A stretch of 64,000 bases of DNA from Ewingella allii (GCF_044430645.1 NZ_JAWUDN010000012.1:59098-123097), one strand, 5' to 3'; counted from the first letter of the stretch, positions 33,114 through 42,671 are shown. The notes: a model not told the origin generated them from the sequence alone. A program made the numbers and translations.

Positions 33114-34184
33114 TTAGCGTTTGGGTGCGGCGGTACTACCGCGGATGACCAGTTCGCTTTCCAACAAACGTGAGCCACTTTGTACTGAATGCCCATTGAG
33201 CTGCTCAAGCAATAATAACATGGCCTGACGACCAAGCTGGAATCTTGGTTGAGCCACCGTGGTTAAAGGCGGGTCGAAGTACTGACTTTGCTTGATATCA
33301 TCAAAGCCTACCACCGATAAATCTTCTGGAATGCGCAGACCCATCTTCTTGGCCTGGAACATCGCGCCGATAGCCATCACGTCGTTGTGGCAGAAAATCG
33401 CCGTTGGCGGCACTGGCTGCGACATCAAATCGATCAGTGCCAGCGCCCCCGACTCATAGCTAAAATCGCCTTTCGCCGAGTAGTCTGCTTCCACATTTAA
33501 TCCACTGCGGCGCAGCGCCTGAATATACCCCTGAGTGCGGTACTGACACAGCGGCATTTGGTCCGGGCCGGTAATGCAGCCAATGCGCTGATGGCCCAAG
33601 CCAATCAGATAATGCACGGCTTCATAGGCGGCGGTCAGGTTATCAATGTGCACGGTCGGCAATTCCAGCTCTGGTGCGAATTCATTGGCCATCACCATTG
33701 GCGGCAAATTGCGCTGTTCTTCTTTGCTGGCGTCGAAAGGCAGGTCCGAGCCGAGCAGCAGCATACCGTCAATCTGCTTAGTAATAATCAGATTAATAAA
33801 GGTTTTCTCTTGCTGGTTCTGCTGGGCGCAATCGCCAATCAGCACCAGATAACCATGTTCAGCCGCGGTGCGCTCGATCCCTTGGATCACATCCGCAAAG
33901 TAGGGATCGCAGATGTCGGGGACGATCACCAGAATAGTGCGGGATTCGTTGCGTTTTAAGTTCCGTGAAAGGGCGTGAGGAGAATATCCAACGGCGAGCA
34001 CCGCCTGCTCGACCTTTTGGCGAGTGGGCGCTGAGACCTTTTCCGGATTCATTAATGCACGAGATACCGTCGCGGTCGAAACACCGGCCATTTCAGCTAC
34101 GTCTTTCATCGTCGCCGCGTTTAAATCTTTCTTCTCGTCCAACGCATCTCCCCTTGCAACAGCATCATTCTGATACGACAACAT
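33114..34184 (-). CDS. cytR: LacI-family transcriptional repressor CytR
   Basis: CytR represses nucleoside uptake and catabolism genes together with CRP; cytidine relieves it. The ATG at 34184 follows GAGAGGAAC and gives 356 residues. The LacI-type helix-turn-helix is ATMKDVAEMAGVSTATVSRA (about residues 25-44), with the hinge region after it, then the periplasmic-binding-like domain with ILVIVPDICDPYFADVIQGI and TAIFCHNDVMAIGA. The N-terminal arm is some 15 residues longer than in E. coli. It is next to ftsN in the conserved order. Confidence 0.96.
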   Translation of the reverse strand: MLSYQNDAVARGDALDEKKDLNAATMKDVAEMAGVSTATVSRALMNPEKVSAPTRQKVEQAVLAVGYSPHALSRNLKRNESRTILVIVPDICDPYFADVIQGIERTAAEHGYLVLIGDCAQQNQQEKTFINLIITKQIDGMLLLGSDLPFDASKEEQRNLPPMVMANEFAPELELPTVHIDNLTAAYEAVHYLIGLGHQRIGCITGPDQMPLCQYRTQGYIQALRRSGLNVEADYSAKGDFSYESGALALIDLMSQPVPPTAIFCHNDVMAIGAMFQAKKMGLRIPEDLSVVGFDDIKQSQYFDPPLTTVAQPRFQLGRQAMLLLLEQLNGHSVQSGSRLLESELVIRGSTAAPKR

Positions 34185-34357
34185 GGATGTTCCTCTCAAC
34201 GCGACACCCTTCTGGGTGCGCCTAACCTATCCGGCTTTTGGCGGCTGCGTAGCTCATCACATTCTAAACAGATTGTGGTTAGGATTTGTTACCTAATTTG
34301 CATCAAAAGTGTGACGCAGATGCTTTTTTTAGATCCATCCCGCATAAATGCAATCGA

Positions 34358-36553
34358 TTAGCTGTCGATAGGGTCGACATCCAGCGTCCATTTAACCTTT
34401 TTCGCTTGGGGCAGGGCGTTAATCAGCGACTGCGAGCTTTTCAGCAGCTGCTGCAAAACGCGGCGTGAAGGGTGCTGCAATAAGAGCTGCCAGCGGAAAC
34501 GGCCGTTGCGCTTGGCGGCCAGCGCCGGGACGGGGCCGAGTATCCACAGCGACTCATCTTTTAGCGGGCTGGATTCCAGCAAATTGCGTAACTGCTGCAA
34601 GAACAGTTGGGATTGCTGATTATCGTGATCCTCGGAGCGAATCAGAATATGGCTGGTGTATGGCGGTAAAAAGACGCTTTTGCGCTCGGCCAGCGTCTGC
34701 TTGGCGAAGGCGTCATAGCCCTGCTCCAGCAGCACTTTCAACAGCGGATGCTCCGGATGGTGGGTTTGTAGCACCACCTCCCCCTGCTTGCCAGCGCGGC
34801 CCGCGCGGCCTGAAACCTGGGTATACAGCTGGGCGAATCGCTCGGCGGAGCGGAAATCAGCTGAGAACAGCGCGCCATCGACATCCAGCAAGGAGACCAG
34901 CGTGACGTCGGGGAAGTGGTGCCCCTTAGCCAGCATCTGCGTGCCAATCAGGATGCGCGCGCCGCCGCGATGCACTTCCGCCAAATGCTGCTCCAGCGAG
35001 CCTTTGCGGCTGGTGGTGTCGCGGTCAATGCGGGTAATTGGCGTGTCGGGGAACAGCGGGGCAAGCTCCTGCTCGAGCTGCTCTGTGCCGACACCCACCG
35101 AAACCAGCTGCGTCGAGCCGCAGTGCGGGCACTGGTGCGGCACCGCGCGCTGGCTGTCACAGTGATGGCAGCGCAGCTGACGCTGGTTTTGGTGCAGGGT
35201 GTAGTAGTGGTCGCAGCGCTGGCACTCGGCTATCCAGCCGCATTCGTGACACAGCAGCGCGGGCGCGTAGCCCCGGCGGTTAAGGAACAGCATCACCTGA
35301 TTATCGGCTTTCAGATGCTGCTGCATGCGCTGGATCAGCGGCTGAGAAAGACCAACCTTGAGCGGCATGCCTTTTAAATCAATCAGCTGATGCTGTGGCG
35401 GCTTGGCATTACCGGCGCGCTTGGTGAGTTTTAATTGGCGATATTTGCCCAACTCGACGTTGTTGAGTGTCTCGAGAGCCGGCGTCGCCGACCCCATAAT
35501 GATCGGAATATTTTCTTCGTGGGCGCGGAACACGGCCAAGTCACGCGCGTGGTAGCGCCAGCCTTCCTGCTGCTTATAAGAGCCGTCGTGCTCTTCATCG
35601 ATGATGATCACGCCCAGCCGGGCAAAAGGGGTAAATAAGGAGGAGCGGGTGCCAATCACAATCCCGGCTTCGCCATTGCGGGCGCGCAGCCAGACGGCGA
35701 GGCGTTCGCTGTCGTTCAGGCCAGAGTGCAGCACGTCCACCGGGGCGCTAAAACGCTCGCGAAAGCGCGCGATGGTCTGTGGCGTCAGGCCAATTTCCGG
35801 CACCATCACCAGCGCCTGTCTCCCCTGCGCCAGAATATTTTCCAGCACGCTTAGATAGACTTCGGTTTTGCCTGAACCTGTCACACCGGCCAAAAGCCAT
35901 GCCGAGAATTGCTGGTCTTCGCTGCGAATTGCCCCGACGGCGGTGGCCTGCTCGGTGTTTAAACGCAGGCGTTCGCCCACTACGCTGAAGTCGCTGCGCC
36001 AGTCGTGAGTCTCGGGCGCAATGCTGCGCAGGTCGGCCAGCCCTTTGGCCCGCAGAGCCTGTAGCGCGGCGTCGGTTAGCTCAAGGTCGCTGACCTGATG
36101 GCGATAAATTCCGCCCTGCATTAAGGCCGCCATTGCCTGCTGCTGTTTCGCCGCGCGTTTTAAGCTCTCAAGGGGCGTCGCCCGGCCTTGTTCGGTGGCG
36201 AACCACTGCCACAGCGGGGTTAATTCAGCAGGCTTTCCCTGTCTCAGTAAGACGGGCAGGGCGTGGAACAGCACTTCGCCAAGGGGAAAATGGTAATAGT
36301 CGGTGGCCCACAGCAGGATGCGCCATAAATCTGGGGTGAACAGGCTGGAGGCGTCGAGCACCTCGCGCACCGGTTTGAGCTTGTCGATGCCAAACTCGCT
36401 GCTGTCGCTGACCGCGACGACAATGCCAATTGCATCGCGTTTACCGAAGGGTACGCTGACGCGACAGCCTTTTACTACCACCATGCCATCAGGCAAAAGG
36501 TAGTCAAACGTGCGGGCGAGCGGGACGGGTAAAGCAACGTGGGCAACAGGCAT
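34358..36553 (-). CDS. priA: Primosomal replication restart helicase PriA
   Basis: PriA recognises stalled forks and reloads the replicative helicase. The 731 residues carry the N-terminal DNA-binding domain beginning MPVAHVALPVPLARTFDYLL, Walker A LAGVTGSGKTEVYL, the DEEH box VIIDEEHDGSYKQQEG, and the zinc-binding insertion with paired cysteines (CHECGWIAECQRCDHYYTLH, then CHHC and CPHCG). The helicase C-terminal motif QVSGRAGRAGKQGEV follows. It is divergent from rpmE, the usual arrangement. Confidence 0.98.
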   Translation of the reverse strand: MPVAHVALPVPLARTFDYLLPDGMVVVKGCRVSVPFGKRDAIGIVVAVSDSSEFGIDKLKPVREVLDASSLFTPDLWRILLWATDYYHFPLGEVLFHALPVLLRQGKPAELTPLWQWFATEQGRATPLESLKRAAKQQQAMAALMQGGIYRHQVSDLELTDAALQALRAKGLADLRSIAPETHDWRSDFSVVGERLRLNTEQATAVGAIRSEDQQFSAWLLAGVTGSGKTEVYLSVLENILAQGRQALVMVPEIGLTPQTIARFRERFSAPVDVLHSGLNDSERLAVWLRARNGEAGIVIGTRSSLFTPFARLGVIIIDEEHDGSYKQQEGWRYHARDLAVFRAHEENIPIIMGSATPALETLNNVELGKYRQLKLTKRAGNAKPPQHQLIDLKGMPLKVGLSQPLIQRMQQHLKADNQVMLFLNRRGYAPALLCHECGWIAECQRCDHYYTLHQNQRQLRCHHCDSQRAVPHQCPHCGSTQLVSVGVGTEQLEQELAPLFPDTPITRIDRDTTSRKGSLEQHLAEVHRGGARILIGTQMLAKGHHFPDVTLVSLLDVDGALFSADFRSAERFAQLYTQVSGRAGRAGKQGEVVLQTHHPEHPLLKVLLEQGYDAFAKQTLAERKSVFLPPYTSHILIRSEDHDNQQSQLFLQQLRNLLESSPLKDESLWILGPVPALAAKRNGRFRWQLLLQHPSRRVLQQLLKSSQSLINALPQAKKVKWTLDVDPIDS

Positions 36554-36756
36554 TAAGGGGTCCAGACTTTAAAAAAATGACGAGATAGTGTACACTGTGT
36601 CGTTCGAAATGCATGAACATCATTGCGCGGCATAGATAGATTCTGTATGATTCGCCGCCTTTGGTGCATTTCGCATCAAAACCTAATCATCCACTACGCG
36701 TGGTGTCCGACGAAACAGGGTTGGATAGCGACGCGGCCTTAAGAAGAGGTTTTCCC

Positions 36757-36969
36757 ATGAAAGACGGTATCCATCCTAAATACGTAGAAGTTACTGCAAA
36801 CTGCTCATGCGGTAACGTGATCAAAACTCGCTCAACAGTGGGTCACGATCTGAACCTGGACGTTTGTGGTAACTGCCACCCGTTCTATACTGGTAAACAA
36901 CGTGAAGTTGCTACCGGTGGCCGTGTTGACCGCTTCAACAAGCGTTTCAGCGTGCCATCCAGCAAGTAA
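36757..36969 (+). CDS. rpmE: 50S ribosomal protein L31, zinc-binding form
   Basis: L31 bridges the ribosomal subunits. The ATG at 36757 follows AAGAGG and gives 70 residues starting MKDGIHPKYVEVTANCSCGN. Cys16, Cys18, Cys37 and Cys40 form the zinc site that marks the C+ paralogue, which Zur-regulated C- paralogues replace under zinc limitation. The frame is open 32 codons upstream, without similarity. The leader of over 100 bases may carry the autoregulatory L31 element described for gammaproteobacteria; I could not confirm its fold. Confidence 0.97.
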   Translation: MKDGIHPKYVEVTANCSCGNVIKTRSTVGHDLNLDVCGNCHPFYTGKQREVATGGRVDRFNKRFSVPSSK

Positions 36970-36987
36970 TATTTGCTGTAGAGCAAG

Positions 36988-37012
36988 AAAAGGCGCCAAT
37001 GGCGCCTTTTTT
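36988..37012 (+). terminator. Terminator downstream of rpmE
   Basis: AAAAGGCGCC-AAT-GGCGCCTTTT is a perfect hairpin followed by more T residues. Confidence 0.93.
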
Positions 37013-37056
37013 GTTGCCTGCTATTTAGCAAAAGGTTGGTAAACCACAACCCGTTT

Positions 37057-37157
37057 CACTAAAACGCTTCGCTTATCCATTTCACACACAGCCTGCACGA
37101 ACAGAGCTCTCTTCCACTAAAACACTCTTCAACTGAAAAACACTCTGCCACTAAAAT
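37057..37157. repeat. Degenerate CACTAAAA short direct repeats
   Basis: CACTAAAAC or close variants occur at 37057, 37115, 37131 (AACTGAAAA) and 37149, three of them spaced 16-18 bases apart and each followed by similar CACTCT-type DNA. They lie in the 190-base gap between the rpmE terminator and the metJ stop codon. There is no gene, and no function is evident. Confidence 0.5.
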
Positions 37158-37204
37158 GATCCCTGCACGGCGTGGCCGCACAGGTCTTCATCATCAGCTT
37201 TTAC

Positions 37205-37522
37205 TTAGTATTCCCAAGTATCAGGGTCAACGCCCAGCTCGCGCATCAGGATTTTCGCTGCTTCTGGAATTTCATCGCTGCGCTCTTTACGCAGGTCTGC
37301 ATCGTTCGGCAAAGGCTGGCCGGTAAAGGCATGCAGGAAAGCCTCACACAGCAATTCACTGTTGGTCGCATGGCGCAGGTTGTTCACCTGACGGCGAGTA
37401 CGTTCGTCAGTGAGAATTTTAAGAACCTTCAGCGGAATGGATACCGTGATTTTTTTTACTTGCTCGCTTTTCTTACCGTGTTCAGCGTAAGGGCTGACAT
37501 ATTCGCCGTTCCACTCAGCCAT
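37205..37522 (-). CDS. metJ: Methionine regulon repressor MetJ
   Basis: MetJ represses methionine biosynthesis and transport genes when bound to S-adenosylmethionine. The ATG at 37522 (TTAAGGTG upstream) gives 105 residues, exactly the family size. It is a ribbon-helix-helix protein: the beta strand KKITVSIP and helices LKVLKILTDERTRRQVNNLR and ATNSELLCEAFLHAF. It is divergent from metB across a gap containing tandem met boxes, so it controls its neighbour and itself. Confidence 0.98.
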   Translation of the reverse strand: MAEWNGEYVSPYAEHGKKSEQVKKITVSIPLKVLKILTDERTRRQVNNLRHATNSELLCEAFLHAFTGQPLPNDADLRKERSDEIPEAAKILMRELGVDPDTWEY

Positions 37523-37768
37523 GGGACACCTTAAATTTATCAAAAAAAATAATGTTCTGAAAACCGGGGGATTATGCCCGATTTTCACTGATCTCACTAA
37601 ATAAATGTCCCTTCAGGACCGGTAATTTCAGAGAAATGTGCGCTGGGTTATTCATTCAGCCACTGAATGCCAGTCCGGCTCTTCCACGCTGCACAAGGCC
37701 AGAGGACTCTGATACCTACAATTTTAGCGGGTATTCCCCTGACGCTCAATCTATACGCAAAGAAGTTT

Positions 37769-37800
37769 AGATGTCCAGATGTATTGACGTCTATCTTGTC
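37769..37800 (+). promoter_or_regulatory. Tandem MetJ boxes in the metJ-metB gap
   Basis: Four consecutive 8-base units AGATGTCC, AGATGTAT, TGACGTCT and ATCTTGTC match the AGACGTCT met-box consensus at decreasing quality; a weaker fifth (AGAAGTTT) may precede them. They lie about 55-90 bases upstream of the metB ATG. Confidence 0.85.
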
Positions 37801-37855
37801 AGCGATTAATCTTTGTTACCTCATCCTCAGCACCCCCGGCAGGGAGAAACAACGT

Positions 37856-39016
37856 ATGACGCTCAAGCAAGCGACGATAGCCGTCGGAAGTGGCCTCAAT
37901 AGTGACCAGCAATATGGCTGTGTGGTTCCACCGATTAACCTTTCCAGCACCTATAATTTCGAAGATTTTAATCAGCCACGAGCCCATGACTATTCGCGAC
38001 GCGGCAACCCGTCGCGCGATATCGTGCAGCGCGCGCTGGCCGATCTTGAAGGCGGTGCCGGCGCGGTAATGACCAGCAGCGGCATGTCGGCCATTCATCT
38101 GGTGTGTACGGTGTTTCTTAAGCCGGGCGATCTGCTGCTAGCGCCACACGACTGCTACGGCGGCAGCTACCGCCTGTTCGACAGCCTGAGCAAGCGCGGT
38201 GCCTATCGCGTGAAGTTTGTGGATCAAGGCGACCCGCAGGCTCTGGCGGCGGCGCTCGAGGAAAAACCTAAGTTGGTGTTAATTGAAACCCCAAGCAATC
38301 CGCTGCTGCGCGTGGTAGATATTCAGGCCATTTGCGATGCTTCGCACGCGGTCGGTGCGCTTACCGTGGTGGACAACACCTTCCTCAGCCCGGCTTTACA
38401 ACAGCCGTTGAAACTTGGCGCGGATTTAGTAGTCCATTCATGTACTAAATATCTGAACGGTCATTCAGACGTGGTGGCTGGTACGGTGATTTCGAAAACT
38501 GCCGAGCACGCGACCGAACTGGCGTGGTGGGCGAATAACATCGGCGTGACCGGTGCGGCTTTCGACAGCTATTTATTACTGCGCGGCCTGCGCACGCTCA
38601 CCGTGCGCGTGAAACAGCAGCAGGAAAATGCGTTAGCTATTGTTGCTTATTTACAGCAGCAACCGCAGGTGAAAAAGCTGTATCATCCTTCTCTGCCAGA
38701 AAACCAAGGGCATGAGATCGCTCGCCGCCAGCAGTATGGTTTTGGCGCGATGATCAGTTTTGAATTCGACGGAGATGAAGCCCGTTTGCGTCATTTCCTC
38801 TCGGAATTGAAGTTATTTACCCTCGCGGAGTCTCTGGGCGGGGTCGAAAGTCTGATATCCCACACGGCCACCATGACTCACGCAGGCATGGCACCTGAAG
38901 CGCGCAAAGCGGCGGGGATTTCCGACAGTTTGCTCAGAGTTTCTGTAGGTCTCGAAGACAGTGAAGATTTGATTGCTGATCTGGAACACGCATTCCAGGC
39001 AGCGGCAACGAGGTAA
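37856..39016 (+). CDS. metB: Cystathionine gamma-synthase
   Basis: MetB joins O-succinylhomoserine and cysteine to cystathionine in methionine synthesis. The ATG at 37856 follows AGGGAG and gives 386 residues, as in E. coli; the frame is open 63 codons earlier but has no similarity there and would cross the met boxes. It is a PLP-dependent enzyme with Lys198 in VVHSCTKYLNGHSDVVAG; YSRRGNPSRD and SSGMSAIH phosphate contacts are present. metL starts two bases after its stop. Confidence 0.97.
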   Translation: MTLKQATIAVGSGLNSDQQYGCVVPPINLSSTYNFEDFNQPRAHDYSRRGNPSRDIVQRALADLEGGAGAVMTSSGMSAIHLVCTVFLKPGDLLLAPHDCYGGSYRLFDSLSKRGAYRVKFVDQGDPQALAAALEEKPKLVLIETPSNPLLRVVDIQAICDASHAVGALTVVDNTFLSPALQQPLKLGADLVVHSCTKYLNGHSDVVAGTVISKTAEHATELAWWANNIGVTGAAFDSYLLLRGLRTLTVRVKQQQENALAIVAYLQQQPQVKKLYHPSLPENQGHEIARRQQYGFGAMISFEFDGDEARLRHFLSELKLFTLAESLGGVESLISHTATMTHAGMAPEARKAAGISDSLLRVSVGLEDSEDLIADLEHAFQAAATR

Positions 39017-39018
39017 GA

Positions 39019-41454
39019 ATGAATGCAATAGCGGTAGCAGCGCCGGCAGGAAGTCGGCAGCTGCACAAATTTGGTGGTAGCAGTCTGGCCGACGTGAAAT
39101 GTTATTTGCGCGTGGCTGGGATCATGGCCGAGTACGGCAATCCGGGCGACATGATGGTGGTGTCGGCGGCGGGCAGTACCACTAACCAGCTGATCAGCTG
39201 GTTGAAGCTAAGCCAAAGCGATCGTCTGTCGGCACATCAGGTGCAGCAGGCGCTACGTCGCTATCATACTGAGTTGATCACAGGGCTTCTGCCGCCAGAA
39301 ATGGCAGAACCGCTTATTGCTCATTTCATTCAAGACCTTGAGCGTCTGGCCGTGTTGCTTGATGGCAAGATTACCGACGCGGTTTACGCCGAAGTGGTCG
39401 GGCATGGCGAAGTGTGGTCTGCCCGCCTGATGGCCGCCGTATTGTCGAAAAAAGAGCTTCCTGCAGCGTGGCTCGACGCGCGCGAGTTCTTGCGTGCCGA
39501 GCGCGCCGCTCAGCCACAGGTGGATGAAGGTCGCTCTTATCCTTTATTACAGCAACTGCTGGCGCAACATCCTCAGCATTATCTGGTGGTTACCGGCTTT
39601 ATCTCGCGCAACGATGCGGGCGAAACCGTGCTGCTGGGGCGTAACGGCAGTGACTACTCGGCGACGCAAATTGGCGCGTTGGCGGGGGTGAATCGCGTCA
39701 CCATCTGGAGCGACGTCGCCGGGGTTTACAGCGCCGACCCGCGCAAAGTGAAAGATGCCTGCCTGCTGCCGCTGCTGCGTCTGGACGAAGCCAGCGAGCT
39801 GGCCCGTCTTGCCGCGCCAGTGCTGCACACCCGTACGCTTCAGCCGGTTTCCGGCAGCGATATCGACTTGCAGCTGCGCTGTAGCTATCAGCCGGAACAA
39901 GGCTCGACGCGCATTGAGCGCGTGTTGGCTTCCGGCACGGGCGCGAAAATCGTCACCAGCCACGACGATATCTGTCTGATCGAAATCGCTATCCCTAGCG
40001 AGCACGATTTCCAGCTGGCGCATAAAGACGTCGAGCTGCTGCTCAAACGCGCGCAAATCAAACCGCTGGCCACCGGCATTCACCCGGATCGCAACCTTTT
40101 GCAGCTTTGCTACACCTCAGAAGTGGTAAACAGCGCGCTGCTGGTGCTGGAAGAGGCAGGTCTGCCGGCGCGTTTATCGCTGCGTGAAGGTTTGGCGATG
40201 GTCGCGCTGGTGGGGGCGGGGGTGTGCAAGAACCCGCTGCACAGCCACCGTTTCTATCAAGAACTCAAAGACCAGCCGGTGGAATTCATCTGGCAAGCCG
40301 AAGATGGCATTAGTCTGGTTGCCGTGCTGCGTCTTGGGCCAACTGAGCATTTGATTCAGGGCCTGCACAAGACCCTGTTCCGCGCCGAAAAGCGTATCGG
40401 CCTGATGCTGTTCGGCAAAGGCAATATCGGTTCGCGCTGGCTTGAGCTGTTTGCCCGCGAGCAGAAAAACATTTCCGCCCGCAGTGGTTTTGAATTCGTG
40501 CTGGCCGGCGTGGTGGACAGTAAACGCAGTTTGCTCAACTACGACGGGCTGGACGCCAGTCGCGCCTTGGCCTTCTTTGAAGACGAAGCCCGCGATCATG
40601 ATGAAGAATCCCTGTTCCTGTGGATGCGTGCTCACCCGTATGACGATTTGGTGGTGCTCGACGTCACCGCCAGCGGCGATATCGCAGACCAGTATCTGGA
40701 CTTCGCCAGTTACGGTTTCCACGTGATTAGCGCCAACAAACTGGCCGGGGCCTCTGACAGCAACAAGTACCGCCAAATTCGCGACGCCTTCGCCAAAACC
40801 GGCAGCCACTGGCTGTACAACGCCACCGTGGGCGCGGGTTTGCCGATTAACCACACCGTGCGTGACCTGCGCGAAAGCGGCGACAGCATTCTGGCGATTA
40901 GCGGGATATTCTCCGGCACGCTGTCATGGCTGTTCCTGCAATTTGACGGCACCTTGCCATTTACCGAGCTGGTGGATCTGGCGTGGCAGCAAGGGCTGAC
41001 TGAGCCTGACCCGCGCGTCGATTTGTCCGGTCAGGACGTGATGCGCAAGCTGATTATTTTGGCGCGTGAGGCGGGCTACGATATCGAGCCGAGCCACGTT
41101 CGCGTCGAGTCTTTAGTGCCGGAAGGCTGCGAAACCGGCTCGGTTGACCAATTCTTTGAAGATGGCGAAGCGTTGAATCAGCAGATGCTGCAACGTCTGG
41201 AAGCGGCGCGCGAAATGGGGCTGGTGCTGCGTTACGTGGCGCGTTTTGATGCCAACGGTAAGGCGCGCGTTGGCGTGGAAGCCGTGCGCGATGACCATCC
41301 GCTGGCGTCGCTGCTGCCTTGCGATAACGTGTTTGCTATCGAAAGCCGCTGGTATCGCGATAACCCACTGGTGATTCGCGGGCCGGGCGCGGGGCGCGAT
41401 GTCACCGCCGGTGCGTTGCAATCTGACCTTAACCGTCTGAGCCAGCTACTTTAA
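39019..41454 (+). CDS. metL: Bifunctional aspartokinase II / homoserine dehydrogenase II
   Basis: MetL phosphorylates aspartate and reduces aspartate semialdehyde to homoserine, the first and third steps toward methionine. The 811 residues hold an N-terminal kinase (KFGGSSLADVKCYLRV; GRNGSDYSATQIGALAGV), a central ACT-like region (about 310-460) and a C-terminal dehydrogenase with LMLFGKGNIGSRWLELF, VISANKLAGAS and SGIFSGTLSWLF. Two bases separate it from metB, with the GAGGTAAG ribosome site inside metB, so both are co-translated and MetJ-controlled. Confidence 0.97.
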   Translation: MNAIAVAAPAGSRQLHKFGGSSLADVKCYLRVAGIMAEYGNPGDMMVVSAAGSTTNQLISWLKLSQSDRLSAHQVQQALRRYHTELITGLLPPEMAEPLIAHFIQDLERLAVLLDGKITDAVYAEVVGHGEVWSARLMAAVLSKKELPAAWLDAREFLRAERAAQPQVDEGRSYPLLQQLLAQHPQHYLVVTGFISRNDAGETVLLGRNGSDYSATQIGALAGVNRVTIWSDVAGVYSADPRKVKDACLLPLLRLDEASELARLAAPVLHTRTLQPVSGSDIDLQLRCSYQPEQGSTRIERVLASGTGAKIVTSHDDICLIEIAIPSEHDFQLAHKDVELLLKRAQIKPLATGIHPDRNLLQLCYTSEVVNSALLVLEEAGLPARLSLREGLAMVALVGAGVCKNPLHSHRFYQELKDQPVEFIWQAEDGISLVAVLRLGPTEHLIQGLHKTLFRAEKRIGLMLFGKGNIGSRWLELFAREQKNISARSGFEFVLAGVVDSKRSLLNYDGLDASRALAFFEDEARDHDEESLFLWMRAHPYDDLVVLDVTASGDIADQYLDFASYGFHVISANKLAGASDSNKYRQIRDAFAKTGSHWLYNATVGAGLPINHTVRDLRESGDSILAISGIFSGTLSWLFLQFDGTLPFTELVDLAWQQGLTEPDPRVDLSGQDVMRKLIILAREAGYDIEPSHVRVESLVPEGCETGSVDQFFEDGEALNQQMLQRLEAAREMGLVLRYVARFDANGKARVGVEAVRDDHPLASLLPCDNVFAIESRWYRDNPLVIRGPGAGRDVTAGALQSDLNRLSQLL

Positions 41455-41464
41455 TTCTCTTAAA

Positions 41465-41507
41465 CCCCTTCCGACGCCTGTCGGGAGGGGCTTCATGCCG
41501 TTTTTTT
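41465..41507 (+). terminator. Hairpin downstream of metL
   Basis: CCCCTTCCGAC and GTCGGGAGGGG pair over eleven positions with one G-T pair. The T run (41501-41507) starts ten bases after the stem, so intrinsic termination may be weak. Confidence 0.6.
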
Positions 41508-41589
41508 CTCCTCGCCAATACTTTATTCCCCAACTTGAAATTCATTCAATTTGAGTGAAGATTAATCATAGTTAGACGCTTTTTTGTCG

Positions 41590-41664
41590 TTGACACATTT
41601 GCTCGCATCCTTCATTGTCTATCCATACGTTTAGGTGTTTAGACGTCTAGATGCTTACAAATCT
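41590..41664 (+). promoter_or_regulatory. metF promoter with five MetJ boxes
   Basis: TTGACA at 41590-41595 is a consensus -35; the -10 is less clear. Five adjacent 8-base units from 41625 follow: ATACGTTT, AGGTGTTT, AGACGTCT (perfect), AGATGCTT and ACAAATCT. This is the array expected for a strongly MetJ-repressed gene, ending 45 bases before the metF ATG. Confidence 0.87.
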
Positions 41665-41709
41665 AGAACAAATCAATAACAAGATGTCGTGAGCCACGAG
41701 GTAGAAAGC

Positions 41710-42624
41710 ATGAGTTTTTTCCACGCCAATCAACGCGAAGCTTTGAACCAGAACCTGTCAGAGTTGCAGGGCCAGTTTAACGTCTCTTTTGAGTTTTTCC
41801 CGCCGCGCACTAGCGAGATGGAAGACACGCTGTGGAGCTCTATCGATCGCCTGAGCAGCCTTAAGCCGAAATTCGTTTCCGTGACCTACGGCGCGAACTC
41901 CGGTGAACGTGAGCGCACGCACAGCATCATCAAAGGCATTAAAGAGCGTACCGGGCTGGAAGCTGCGCCGCATCTGACCTGCGTGGACGCCTCCCGTGAA
42001 GAACTGACGCAAATCGCCCAGGATTACTGGGACAGCGGCATCCGCCACATCGTAGCGCTGCGCGGCGACCTGCCTCCGGGCGGCGGCGTTCCTGAGTTAT
42101 ACGCCACGGATCTGGTGCAACTGCTGAAAGGCGTGGGCGACTTCGATATCTCCGTGGCGGCGTATCCTGAAGTTCATCCTGAAGCCAAAAGCGCGCAGGC
42201 TGACCTGATTAACCTGAAACGCAAAATCGACGCGGGTGCTAACCGCGCCATCACCCAGTTCTTCTTCGACGTCGAAAGCTACCTGCGTTTCCGCGATCGC
42301 TGTGCCGGACAGGGCATTGATGTGGAAATCGTGCCGGGTATCCTGCCAGTCTCTAACTTCAAACAGCTGACGCGCTTTGCCACCATGACCAACGTGCGCG
42401 TGCCGCACTGGATGACGCGCCAGTTCGAAGGCTTAGACGATGACCCGGAAACCCGCAAAATGGTGGGAGCCAACATCGCCATGGACATGGTGAAAATCCT
42501 CAGCCGCGAAGGGGTGAAGGATTTCCACTTCTACACCTTGAACCGCGCCGAAATGAGTTACGCCATCTGCCACACGCTGGGCGTTCGTCCGGGCCTTGCC
42601 ACTCCATTGAGTGCGGCCGTTTAA
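41710..42624 (+). CDS. metF: 5,10-methylenetetrahydrofolate reductase
   Basis: MetF reduces 5,10-methylene-THF to 5-methyl-THF, the methyl donor for methionine synthase, using NADH and FAD. The ATG at 41710 follows GAGGTAG and gives 304 residues. The catalytic Glu28 is in NVSFEFFPPRTSEME, and the flavin and folate motifs HIVALRGDLPPGGG, AAYPEVHPEAKSAQAD and ITQFFFDVESYLRF are intact. An extra eight-residue tail (ATPLSAAV) follows the usual LGVRPGL end. Regulation is by the met boxes upstream. Confidence 0.97.
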   Translation: MSFFHANQREALNQNLSELQGQFNVSFEFFPPRTSEMEDTLWSSIDRLSSLKPKFVSVTYGANSGERERTHSIIKGIKERTGLEAAPHLTCVDASREELTQIAQDYWDSGIRHIVALRGDLPPGGGVPELYATDLVQLLKGVGDFDISVAAYPEVHPEAKSAQADLINLKRKIDAGANRAITQFFFDVESYLRFRDRCAGQGIDVEIVPGILPVSNFKQLTRFATMTNVRVPHWMTRQFEGLDDDPETRKMVGANIAMDMVKILSREGVKDFHFYTLNRAEMSYAICHTLGVRPGLATPLSAAV

Positions 42625-42642
42625 CCATTCAAATCTTATGCA

Positions 42643-42671
42643 TAAAAAAACCGGCTTAATCGCCGGTTTTT
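42643..42671. terminator. Bidirectional terminator between metF and ppc
   Basis: AAACCGGC and GCCGGTTT arms around TTAATC, with an A run on the left and a T run on the right, lie between the converging metF and ppc genes. katG and gldA, found here in E. coli, are absent. Confidence 0.9.

Noticed and set aside
37057..37157. CACTAAAA repeats considered as a CRISPR remnant
   Set aside because: Units are too short and degenerate, with no constant spacer length and no cas genes nearby.
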